The notes under the pieces are model-generated. The model had not been told where the DNA came from. It ran no database searches and worked only from the letters and a program-made list of their open reading frames with translations. A stretch of DNA of 23,290 nucleotides from positions 1 to 23,290 of the forward strand of contig JAYULM010000557.1 in NCBI GenBank assembly GCA_043763605.1, given 5' to 3'. Of the stretch, positions 1 through 7,105 are shown in pieces. The DNA is from JACMIU01 sp043763605 (lineage in GTDB: Bacteria > Armatimonadota > Armatimonadia > Armatimonadales > Armatimonadaceae). Made by a program: the position numbers and the translations under genes. Position 1 is the first letter of the stretch. Every line of letters starts with the position of its first letter.

Positions 1-117
1 CCTCATCGGAATGAGAGAGGGGGAGCCAGAGGAGCGGGGTGATCCCGCTTGTCGAGCGGTTCTGCAAATCGGCTTACCTGTCTCCGCCGGAACTCCCCCT
101 CTCTCATTCCGATGAGG
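1..117. repeat. Palindromic dispersed repeat, copy 1 (left end cut by window)
   Basis: Positions 1-25 and 93-117 are perfect inverted copies of a 25-base arm (CCTCATCGGAATGAGAGAGG followed by GGGAG), separated by a 67-base centre. The centre has its own small hairpin (GCGGG at 34-38 with CCCGC at 44-48). The same arm sequence, with one-base differences, recurs at 12311-12495. The right arm is continued by G-rich sequence resembling the outer part of copy 2, so the left arm probably extends beyond the window. No ORF in it looks real. It sits just downstream of the flotillin stop codon and could act as a transcription end or a mobile non-autonomous element; function is inference. Confidence 0.8.
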
Positions 118-174
118 GAGGGGGTTGGGGGGAGGGAGAAAACACGGGGAGGGGGTTGGGGGGAGGGAGAACAC
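116..174 (+). repeat. Two G-rich tandem units with G-quadruplex pattern
   Basis: Two direct copies (116-145 and 147-174) of a 28-30 base unit. Each contains four runs of three or more G separated by one- or two-base linkers (A, TT, A), ending in AGAACAC or AGAAAACAC. The spacing meets the usual G-quadruplex pattern on the plus strand. The array begins at the end of the palindromic repeat and stops about 10 bases from the flotillin stop codon at 184-186. Whether it folds in the cell is unknown. Confidence 0.75.
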
Positions 175-183
175 GCGAGGTGC

Positions 184-1542
184 CTACGCGCGACGTTTCA
201 CCTGCGCCGGGGCGGCACCGCCCGCGTCCGGTGCCGGATACGTGGCGACCGGGGGAACCCCAGGCACCGCCACCGGAGCGGGTGTACGCTCCTCGCTCCT
301 CGGTCTGCCACCGCTGACATCCATATCCTTCAGTTCCGACCGCATCAACTGGGTCGCGAGCAGAGTCTGGATGACGCCGGTGATCTGGTCCGTCGCCCCG
401 CCCGCCGCACCGCGTCCTTCGGCGGCGGTGCCGCTATTGATATTGACCATCTTCGCCTGCGCGAGTGCCTGCGCGATTGCCGGAGTGATCAGTGGCAACA
501 TTTCCAACTGCTTGAGTTGCAGGTACGCCTCGCCGCCGTCGCGGATGGCGTCGTTCACCGAGCGGATCGCGTCCGCTTGTGCCGCGCCGAGGGCACGTAT
601 CTTGACCGCCTCGGCGTCCGCGCTTGCTTCCGCCGCGATGCGAAGTTTCATCGCGTCTGCGGTGGCTTGCGCGATCTGGGTCGCTTTCAGTTCCGCTGTG
701 CGTTGCGTCGCGAGGGCTTCCTGGCGCATCGCCTCCGCCGTCGCGATAGTCGCCGCGTTCTGGGCGCGCCGTTCTTCGAGGTCGCGTTGCTTATCGTTCA
801 CTGCTTGCTCGGCGGCGAGTTGCGCCTCTTTCGCGCGCCGTTCCTGATCCGCCGCGACGATGTCCGCGTTCGCCTTCGCTTCCACCGCCGATTGTCGGCG
901 GCGCGCTTCCGCGACTTCCGACTGTACTTCCTTGATGTTCAGCGAGTTGAACACCAGACCCAGGTCCTGCAGTTCGCGCGAACACGCCGACTTGATAATC
1001 ATCGCCAGTCGGTCGTCGTCCTCGATATTACCCGACGCCAGAATCGCGGCGGCGGCACTCTCGCTGACATCGGCTTTGGCGGTCTTCGCCGAATACAACT
1101 CGTCATGGTTGAGCAGGTTCACGGCGCGGCGACCGGTGGAGGTCAGCAGGTCCGACAGGATCGCAGTCTGCTCGTTGATGTTGCGCGAGAAGAATTTGTT
1201 CGCCGCCGTCAGGATCATCAGGTTCGAGTCGCCGACCGACACGATGGCGGATGCCAGAACCCGCACCTTGATCGGGCGTGGCACCCCGGCGCGGTCTACG
1301 TCGGCGGTCTGGTCCGCGATGTCGAGGTCGATATTGATCGCCTTCGACGGGATGGTCGTGCCGGTGGTCAGCAGGGGAAATTCCCAGGATTTTCCCGGAC
1401 CCTTGTACACGTCCGTTTTTCCACCGGCGTTTGTGACAAGGCGGATCGTACCGGCGTCCACCGTGCGCAGAATCGAAACGAAGATGCTGATTGCGACAAT
1501 AATGACGAAAACAGCAACGATAGCTATAAATAACGGTCCCAT
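184..1542 (-). CDS. Flotillin-like SPFH/band 7 membrane protein
   Basis: A 452-residue protein with one N-terminal membrane segment (about residues 3-25), an SPFH/band 7 domain (about 28-190), and a long Ala/Glu/Arg/Gln-rich coiled coil (about 195-340) typical of flotillins. The C-terminal tail is Pro/Gly/Ala-rich. Flotillins scaffold ordered membrane microdomains in the inner membrane. The start at 1542 is supported by AAAGGAA a few bases upstream. The NfeD-like gene ends 9 bases before it on the same strand; flotillin-NfeD pairs are a well-known operon arrangement, which strengthens both calls. A generic band 7 protein of the HflK/C type is less likely because the coiled coil is long and flotillin-like. 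It ends close to the G-rich repeat at 116-174. Confidence 0.88.
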   Translation of the reverse strand: MGPLFIAIVAVFVIIVAISIFVSILRTVDAGTIRLVTNAGGKTDVYKGPGKSWEFPLLTTGTTIPSKAINIDLDIADQTADVDRAGVPRPIKVRVLASAIVSVGDSNLMILTAANKFFSRNINEQTAILSDLLTSTGRRAVNLLNHDELYSAKTAKADVSESAAAAILASGNIEDDDRLAMIIKSACSRELQDLGLVFNSLNIKEVQSEVAEARRRQSAVEAKANADIVAADQERRAKEAQLAAEQAVNDKQRDLEERRAQNAATIATAEAMRQEALATQRTAELKATQIAQATADAMKLRIAAEASADAEAVKIRALGAAQADAIRSVNDAIRDGGEAYLQLKQLEMLPLITPAIAQALAQAKMVNINSGTAAEGRGAAGGATDQITGVIQTLLATQLMRSELKDMDVSGGRPRSEERTPAPVAVPGVPPVATYPAPDAGGAAPAQVKRRA

Positions 1543-1551
1543 AATTTTCCT

Positions 1552-2271
1552 TTATAATTTGGTCACATGACACGTGTTGGTGGCTTCATCAATGCGTGTG
1601 ACAATCAATTTTTCACCCGGTGCGACCATTACCCCTTTTGCATGGTCCTCCGGTTCCAGATACGCCAGCAGGCGGACGCTCTGGTCGTCCAGGGATAATC
1701 GTACGATGCCTCGTCCCTGAGCGTCGAAACGGTTTTGCGCGACTCCTTCGGTCGCGATGGTACCAGCAAGATTCGTCGCCGGTTTCGACGCGAAGCCCTG
1801 GATAAACCGCATCGTCGGTCGAATCACAAATCCGAAAAACAAAAGTCCGGCAATTGCTGCAAGAAGTGCAGTCAAAAGAACCGTCAGCCGATCACCGAGC
1901 AATAGTCCCGTCGCTCCTGCGCCAAACGAAACGGAAAACAGCGTCATCGGGGACAGATAGCCGAGGATCGTGATCATCGCCCCCGCTTGGTTTCCTGCCG
2001 CCTCCTGGTGCGGTCCGCCGTTATGGTCGCTGTGTCCCGGTCCGTGCGCCTGGTGCCCGTTCGCATGATGCCCCCCGGTATCGTGTCCGCCATGATCATG
2101 CCCGCCATGATGGTGTCCCAACGTTCCATGACCGCCGTGTGCGCTGTCCACGCCGTGAGAGTGACCGTGCCCCGATCCGTGCGAGCCGTGCATCGCGCCC
2201 ATCGCCCCCATTGCGACGACGCCGAGCGTTCCGATCCAGAAAAGTGTCTGGTACACCGCTTCCGCTTGCAT
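1552..2271 (-). CDS. NfeD-like membrane protein with His-rich loop
   Basis: A 239-residue protein with a membrane segment near residues 8-26, a His/Gly-rich stretch (28-88) with 20 histidines in 61 residues, two further membrane segments (about 98-122 and 127-150), and a C-terminal beta-rich domain (about 165-239) resembling the OB-fold of short NfeD proteins. NfeD proteins partner flotillins and are thought to help assemble membrane microdomains. The His-rich insert between the first two membrane segments is unusual and suggests Ni, Zn or Cu binding; this is inference. The start at 2271 has AAGGGA upstream. It is the first gene of a two-gene unit with the flotillin 9 bases downstream. The OB-fold call rests on context plus weak sequence features. 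Confidence 0.75.
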   Translation of the reverse strand: MQAEAVYQTLFWIGTLGVVAMGAMGAMHGSHGSGHGHSHGVDSAHGGHGTLGHHHGGHDHGGHDTGGHHANGHQAHGPGHSDHNGGPHQEAAGNQAGAMITILGYLSPMTLFSVSFGAGATGLLLGDRLTVLLTALLAAIAGLLFFGFVIRPTMRFIQGFASKPATNLAGTIATEGVAQNRFDAQGRGIVRLSLDDQSVRLLAYLEPEDHAKGVMVAPGEKLIVTRIDEATNTCHVTKL

Positions 2272-2285
2272 GATTTGTGTCCCTT

Positions 2286-2313
2286 ATTGTATTAGGCACC
2301 TGCTCACCACCAA
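2286..2313 (-). promoter_or_regulatory. Putative promoter for the NfeD-flotillin unit
   Basis: On the minus strand, TTGGTG (2308-2313) and TACAAT (2286-2291) are separated by 16 bases and lie just upstream of the start at 2271. The -10 box matches the consensus at five of six positions; the -35 is weak. Assigned by eye only. Confidence 0.35.
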
Positions 2314-2326
2314 AGTTGCGTCGCGT

Positions 2327-2354
2327 TTGAAACGTTTAACTGCGAGGGTACAAC
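2327..2354 (+). promoter_or_regulatory. Putative promoter for the copper-amine-oxidase-N gene
   Basis: TTGAAA (2327-2332) and TACAAC (2349-2354) are separated by 16 bases, about 47 bases before the start at 2402. It diverges from the candidate NfeD promoter. The -10 match is mediocre, so this is tentative. Confidence 0.3.
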
Positions 2355-2401
2355 CAAGCGAGGATCACTCAATCGGACACCATCCGACATAAGGGGAAAT
2401 T

Positions 2402-2953
2402 ATGAAAAACAATCTCGTTAGCGGCTCGTTATTCGCCGCCATGTTAGCAATTTCCGCCCCGGTATGGGCGCAGGGTACGGTAGTTACCGACGATAAAACG
2501 AAAACCACGGTACAAGCTCCGGCGAACGGTACGACCGAAGTGCGCACCGCCGCGAACGGCGACACAGTGATTACCGTCACGGTGAATGAGGAACCGGTCG
2601 CCTTTGATGAAGCACCGCCGCGCATGATCGGCGGGCGTGTGATGGTTCCGCTTCGAGGCGTGGTCGAGCGGCTCGGCGGCACGATCCAATATGATGCAAA
2701 GTCGCGGGTCATCACCGGCGGGCATGAAGCGAACAACAAGCAGTTTCGACTGCGCGTCGGTTCGGCAGACTCGCTCGTGAACGGCGCGCAAATGGCACTC
2801 GATGCCCCGCCCCGCGTGTTCAATGGCGTTACGTATGTCCCGCTCCGCTTTGTCTCGGAAGCGATGGGGGCGAATGTTTCGTGGGACAACACGAAGCACA
2901 CCGTGGTGATCGAAGCGGCGGGCAACGTCGCCGAAGTGAAAACGGGCGGATAG
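2402..2953 (+). CDS. Secreted copper-amine-oxidase N-terminal-domain protein
   Basis: A 183-residue secreted protein. Residues 1-24 form a signal peptide ending in the cleavage-type motif VWAQ. Residues about 60-173 match the copper amine oxidase N-terminal-like domain (PF07833 type), built of two similar halves with the marks RVMVPLRGVVERLGG and VTYVPLRFVSEAMGANV, each followed by a short beta-hairpin ending VI(T/E). Despite the name, this domain is not an oxidase and lacks its catalytic parts; it is common in cell-surface proteins of Firmicutes and Armatimonadota and may bind the envelope. The region between the signal and the domain is Thr/Val/Lys-rich. AAGGGGA lies six bases before the ATG. 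It is transcribed alone, divergently from the NfeD-flotillin unit, and followed by a strong hairpin. Confidence 0.88.
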   Translation: MKNNLVSGSLFAAMLAISAPVWAQGTVVTDDKTKTTVQAPANGTTEVRTAANGDTVITVTVNEEPVAFDEAPPRMIGGRVMVPLRGVVERLGGTIQYDAKSRVITGGHEANNKQFRLRVGSADSLVNGAQMALDAPPRVFNGVTYVPLRFVSEAMGANVSWDNTKHTVVIEAAGNVAEVKTGG

Positions 2954-2968
2954 TGAATAAGTGACGCA

Positions 2969-2995
2969 GTCCCGCGACAGTCATTGTCGCGGGAC
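2969..2995. terminator. Perfect 11-bp hairpin between convergent genes
   Basis: GTCCCGCGACA (2969-2979) pairs perfectly with TGTCGCGGGAC (2985-2995) around a five-base loop. It lies 16 bases after the stop of the copper-amine-oxidase-N gene and 22 bases past the end of the convergent protease gene, so it could end transcription from both sides. No T-run follows on either strand, so it is not a textbook intrinsic terminator. Confidence 0.6.
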
Positions 2996-3016
2996 CGTGC
3001 ATTCGGCTCGAACCGG

Positions 3017-4347
3017 CTACTTTTTGCGCCGCCGCAAAATCAGACCGACAATCCCGACCCCGACCAGTGCGAACGTTCCCGCCTCCGGTATCACGACCGG
3101 TGCCAGAATCCCGGTGCCGCTCAGCACATACGACCCCATGTCGAAATACTTCGCGTTCGTGTCGAAGGTGGACGCGTACCCGCCGAAACTGGTAATCTCC
3201 GCGAAATATTCCCCGCTCGTGAGAAAACCGGTGAAGGAAGACGACAGCGTGTTCGCCGCCTCGACGCCGAACGCGAACGGGTTAACCCGGTCGCTCGACC
3301 GGTACAGATTCAATTTCGAGCGAAGCGTTGCCCCGGGTGCCGCTACTCCGGGCGTAATCCAGTCCCCGCCGTTCGCAAGGTTCAACGTTACCGTTCCTGC
3401 ACCGCCCATTGTGAACCGGAAATAGTCCCGCGAATAGTTACCGATCCCCAGGGGTTTCGGAGTCGAAGGAGCGAGGGGGACAATAAACCCCTGCGCGAGT
3501 GTCGCGTCGATGCTCGATCCAACAAGCGGCAGAAGGGTCGCCCCATCGAAGGAATGCCCGATGCCATCATCCACAATCGTCATCCCGCTGTTGTTTAGAA
3601 ATGACTCCACATCGTTCTGCGCGGACGTGACATTGTCGGCGGAATCGAAATAGTTACCGGTGCGCCACGTGCCACGTTGCACGCTGTACGAATTTCCCTG
3701 AATCGGGGCATAGGAACCGTTGCCGTTCGCGCCGCCGTTGCTACTGTATTCCTGATTCGACGCACCACCGATCCCTGAGTCACCCTGATGGTTTAGCCCG
3801 AAGCCGTGACCGTTTTCGTGCGCGGACACTTCGCCGATGAACTGCAGGTTTCCCGGCGCGAGCGCGGCAAAAGTCCAGTTCGTGTGGTACCCGTTGGTTA
3901 TTCCGGTTCCCGAGAATGGGTCCTGTGTGACGCCGAGGTAGGATACCCCGCCTCCGCCGAACCAGGAACCGTTGCCCCCGATTACGGTATGCATCAGGCG
4001 CGGCGTGTTGTCGTAGTAGCGTTGTCGGGCGAACGCGGACCGGCTTGCCCCGCCGCGACTGCCGGGTCCACCGTGGTGACATTCACGTCGAACGCGACGA
4101 ATTTCTCCGCAGTTCGTGCCCATGTCTCCCGGAGTTGCGCCTCGCTTCCGGTGTATGCCGCAGTTACACCGGGCGACCTTCCCGTATCGCCCCATTGACC
4201 GGTAAACGAAAACCCGTCGTAGTTGAGATAAACCGTATAGGCGGCACCCGGGCGGCTACTCAAAGCCGGGGCGGCGGCGTGCGCCGTTAGCGCGCCAAGA
4301 GAAACAAGACATATGCCGATGAAGCAACGATGCAAGGAACGATTCAT
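3017..4347 (-). pseudogene. Frameshifted metzincin-type metalloprotease with PEP-CTERM tail
   Basis: The gene is split between two frames. The first frame (from ATG at 4347) gives a signal peptide (MNRSLHRCFIGICLVSLGAL, then THAAA) and an N-terminal domain up to VTTVDPAVAAGQAG. The second frame continues from FARQRYYDNTPRLMHTVIGG to a stop at 3017. It carries the zinc motif HENGHGFGLNH (HExxHxxGxxH), a beta-rich domain near SRDYFRFTMGGAGTVTLNLA that resembles pre-peptidase C-terminal domains, and the tail IPEAGTFALVGVGIVGLILR plus RRKK. That tail is a PEP-CTERM sorting signal in a PEA variant. Restoring one base near 4028-4044 gives one 443-residue ORF. The product would be an exported zinc protease anchored by an exosortase/archaeosortase-type system, which is not in this window. 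It may be a true pseudogene or an assembly error. Confidence 0.82.
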
Positions 4348-4407
4348 TCCGGGGAGTCTCCGCAATGCCACCAGGGGGAATTTCACAGTGAGTGAAGACC
4401 GGAAGCG

Positions 4408-4413
4408 AATATA
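4408..4413 (-). promoter_or_regulatory. Putative -10 box of the PEP-CTERM protease gene
   Basis: TATATT on the minus strand (five of six matches to TATAAT), about 60 bases upstream of the ATG at 4347. No convincing -35 box was found at the usual distance. Tentative. Confidence 0.25.
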
Positions 4414-4564
4414 GTCTATCACGACGCGAAATCGGAGGCAATTACAATTCATTGATAGATATGATGACTCACGTTACATGGTTGCTTGTGATAAGGGCTG
4501 CTTCTGTGCCGGAGTGTGTTATTCCGTTCGTTGCTCCCTGCGCTCCGCCGTGACCGCAGACGCA

Positions 4565-6502
4565 TTACTTGCCGGCCAGAATCAGCCAGTGGTAAAGTGC
4601 CGGGTTTTTTTCACCGCCGATGCCACCGCCCCATTGCAAATAACCTTTGCGGCCATTGCCATCGTTATCGTTCACCAGCAGCGAGCAGCCCACGACCATG
4701 CCTTCCTCTAAGCCCGTGAGGCCCAGTTCGCTGGCGGACAGGCTGATGTCGTAAATCAGAGCGTTCCCTTCCTGGGTGATGCGGCACCATTTGCTGTCCA
4801 CGTTGCCTTCGGGCAAGCCGCGCTGGCTCGACACACGGTAAGCCTGCGTGCCTTTTGCGCCCTGCGCGAACGAGTATTCGCTGGCACCTTGCGGCGCGCG
4901 TTCGCCCTGCCGGTAAAGTTGAATCGCGATTTGCGCGCTGTCCGCCGTCCAATTGGCTTTACCCGAGGGAGGCGCGCTGTGCTTGTTGTCAGTCACGCGA
5001 ATCAGGAAGCGCAGCGTTTTGGAGTTCCATAATGCGGCGAAGCTGGCGTCCAGATCACCCTTGTCGGCGCGCGCGGCTTTTTCCAGCGAAACGTAATCTT
5101 CATCGCTGCCAAAGGCATAAAATTTCGGTGCGCGATTGGCGTCATTAGGCCAGGCCAACGCGGTTTTGCGGGCCAGTGGCACCATCGCGCGCGCGCTGCC
5201 CGGTTCACCCAGTGCTAAGCGCGGACCGCCGTTTTCGATGGCGTCCACATTATGCAGAACCACCGGTTTCGCATGGTCGGCGGGCAAAATCGTGACTTCG
5301 CGTAACGAAAGCGTGGCTCCGTCGGTGGCGCGCAGAACCGGTACCTTGCCATTGTTCTGCAGCGTCACCCGGTTGAGATGGATGCTTCCGAAGCGGCGCG
5401 CCTCGATGTTGGCCTGCTCTTCGCGGCCTTCGAGAAGCGAAAGAGAGACGTTTTCAAAACTCAGATCGAGCTGGCGCTCCGCATCGCCAACAACGCTAAT
5501 CGGGCGGTGCAGACGCGTGGCTTTGATGTTTTCGAAGCGAATTCTTTTCGCGGGCTGGCCGGTTTGCCACAGGCCGCGCTCGAAATCATATTCATAGAGC
5601 GTGGTGGCGTTATCCACCTGCAAATCTTTGATAAGCCAGTTGTCGCTGGGGAATTTGGGGTTACGGTCTTCGGGCGCGAAATGTACGAACGCGGCCAGCA
5701 TATTGTTGCGCTTGCTGACCTGATGAAGATGCTCACCCGGCCCCCACAGACGGCACCGCTCCACAATCAATCCATCGCAGCCGAAGCGAAACGCGTTGCA
5801 CGAGGAGTTGATGAGGCAATCGCTGATACGAAAGTTGCGATTGTCGCAGCCGGCAAAAGCGTCATCGCCGGTGCGAAAGTCGCAGCCCGTCACCACGAAA
5901 TCGCTGCATGCCTGCGCGTGCAGGCCATCGTGCCCGCCGCGAATCGTCACCTTGTCAATTTTGCCGCCGCTGGTATCGGTGCATAAAATCGCGTAATTGC
6001 CGGTGCGCTCGATAGTAACGCCGCTCACCGCAATATTGCGAGATTTAGTGAACACCACGCCGTGCGGCCCGCGAAAACCTTCTTCGCCTTTGGGATTGCG
6101 CGCATCCGCGCCATCAATGAGTCCGGTGCCGGAGATGCCGCAGTTTTCGACTCCGATGCCGCTGATAATCGCGTCGCGCCAATTGCCTTCGCCGTAATCG
6201 AGGTGATTGGCACTGCCCCGCAAAATCGCGCCTTCGGCTAAATCGAGAGTGACACCGGTTTTCAGGAAAAGCGCGCCGGTTTTGAAAACGCCTCTGGGCA
6301 CACGCACGATGCCGCCACCCTCTTTGGCGCAGGCGTCAATCGCGCTTTGAATGGCGGCGGTGCTAAGCGTATCGCTATCGGGTCTGGTGCCAAAACGCGT
6401 AATGTCGAGGGAGACGGGTGCCGCCGATACGGTGAAAGAAGAAGCTATCATAACGAGAACGGGCAAAAGCAGTTTGCAAAAACGGTTAAAAAAAACGATC
6501 AT
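4565..6502 (-). CDS. Secreted GH28-like beta-helix protein with CBM9-like C-terminus
   Basis: A 645-residue secreted protein with a signal peptide (1-27) and a right-handed beta-helix (about 30-420) of the pectate lyase 3/GH28 (polygalacturonase-like) type. The start of the fold shows the usual AIQSAIDACAKEGGGIVRVP. The GH28 hallmarks are partial: GHDGLH (190-195) stands where NTDG is expected and TGDDAF (211-216) matches the GDD acid pair. The later GHG histidine motif and the RIK motif are not evident, the region reading CNAFRFGCDG. Residues about 450-645 resemble a CBM9-type carbohydrate-binding domain. It probably acts on plant or microbial polysaccharide; the substrate cannot be told. 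The start is supported by AAAGAGGT five bases upstream. Base composition looks lower in GC than its neighbours, which could mean transfer. It stands alone after a long non-coding stretch. Confidence 0.8.
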   Translation of the reverse strand: MIVFFNRFCKLLLPVLVMIASSFTVSAAPVSLDITRFGTRPDSDTLSTAAIQSAIDACAKEGGGIVRVPRGVFKTGALFLKTGVTLDLAEGAILRGSANHLDYGEGNWRDAIISGIGVENCGISGTGLIDGADARNPKGEEGFRGPHGVVFTKSRNIAVSGVTIERTGNYAILCTDTSGGKIDKVTIRGGHDGLHAQACSDFVVTGCDFRTGDDAFAGCDNRNFRISDCLINSSCNAFRFGCDGLIVERCRLWGPGEHLHQVSKRNNMLAAFVHFAPEDRNPKFPSDNWLIKDLQVDNATTLYEYDFERGLWQTGQPAKRIRFENIKATRLHRPISVVGDAERQLDLSFENVSLSLLEGREEQANIEARRFGSIHLNRVTLQNNGKVPVLRATDGATLSLREVTILPADHAKPVVLHNVDAIENGGPRLALGEPGSARAMVPLARKTALAWPNDANRAPKFYAFGSDEDYVSLEKAARADKGDLDASFAALWNSKTLRFLIRVTDNKHSAPPSGKANWTADSAQIAIQLYRQGERAPQGASEYSFAQGAKGTQAYRVSSQRGLPEGNVDSKWCRITQEGNALIYDISLSASELGLTGLEEGMVVGCSLLVNDNDGNGRKGYLQWGGGIGGEKNPALYHWLILAGK

Positions 6503-6842
6503 GCTTACCTCTTTAACTCCGGCAGCGACTGAACCTGTTCGACGTGACGAAGAGATTCAGGTTGCTGATATTCGATTATTAAAGTCAGCATGACTGTCAA
6601 CTTACGTTACGCATTCGCTCGCAACTCCTACCGTACTCTAACTGCGAAACACGAAATCATAACACGTATACGAAACGCCAAAATTTTCGTCACTTGAAAT
6701 ATAACATAGGTGCTGATAATACGCCAATAACTTTTCGAGAAATATCATTTGCCGGGACCGATGCCATTGAAAAATTATGCGTATTGAGGCTACTTTGCCT
6801 CCGAAAACACCTCCGGGTCACATTATTTTCCAAACTTAAGCA

Positions 6843-7021
6843 CTCACCTTACGCGCTCAGTTCATAAATGGCTCATGTCACGAAGTAGTCGGGAAAGCCC
6901 TTTCGCGCTGGCTTGCCCGAAAGATACGAGAAGGTAATCTGTGTAAATATAGAGAAGACGTAAGTTATGGGCAGTCATCGGCTTACAGCCATTGTATCAG
7001 AGCCAAATCGCGTAAGGTGAG
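6843..7021. repeat. 179-bp segment bounded by 13-bp inverted repeats
   Basis: CTCACCTTACGCG at 6843-6855 is exactly reverse-complementary to CGCGTAAGGTGAG at 7009-7021. Inside lies a hairpin of TCGGGAAAGCC (6889-6899) with GGCTTGCCCGA (6910-6920), with one mismatch. There is no ORF and no evident target-site duplication at the ends. The shape fits a miniature element or a structured RNA region; neither is established. Confidence 0.5.
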
Positions 7022-7074
7022 ATGATAATTGGCTACGAATCTGTTTTCTGTCAATTTTTCTTTCCGTTCCGTGA

Positions 7075-7099
7075 GCGGTCCCCCAATGTGAGGGACCGC
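7075..7099. terminator. Hairpin downstream of the tetra-GNAT gene
   Basis: GCGGTCCC (7075-7082) pairs with GGGACCGC (7092-7099) around a nine-base loop, seven bases past the stop of the minus-strand GNAT gene. No T-run follows in the direction of that gene, so termination is inferred from position and stem strength only. Confidence 0.45.
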
Positions 7100-7105
7100 C
7101 TTTCG

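Larger units (their letters stand above)
6503..7105. other. AT-richer, hairpin-rich non-coding region
   Basis: About 600 bases between two minus-strand genes with no convincing ORF on either strand. It is visibly richer in A and T than the rest of the window. It holds the SD of the GH28-like gene, an 8-base palindrome CGTATACG (6665-6672), GAGGC/GCCTC pairing near 6786-6801, an 11-bp stem with one mismatch at 6889-6920, a 13-base inverted repeat (6843-6855 with 7009-7021), and a hairpin at 7075-7099. It could hold a regulated leader for the GH28-like gene, a small RNA, or a decayed mobile element; none is proven. Confidence 0.6.

Noticed and set aside
1..183. Repeat at the left edge as a CRISPR array
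   Set aside because: Only two inverted arms and two adjacent G-rich direct units, with no regular spacers and no cas genes.
49..1533. 494-residue plus-strand ORF antisense to the flotillin gene
   Set aside because: Arg/Leu-rich shadow of a GC-rich coding region; no domain, no ribosome site, and the opposite strand is a clear flotillin.
5378..5986. 202-residue ORF opposite the GH28-like gene
   Set aside because: Shadow ORF with no recognisable domain; the GH28-like reading explains the region.
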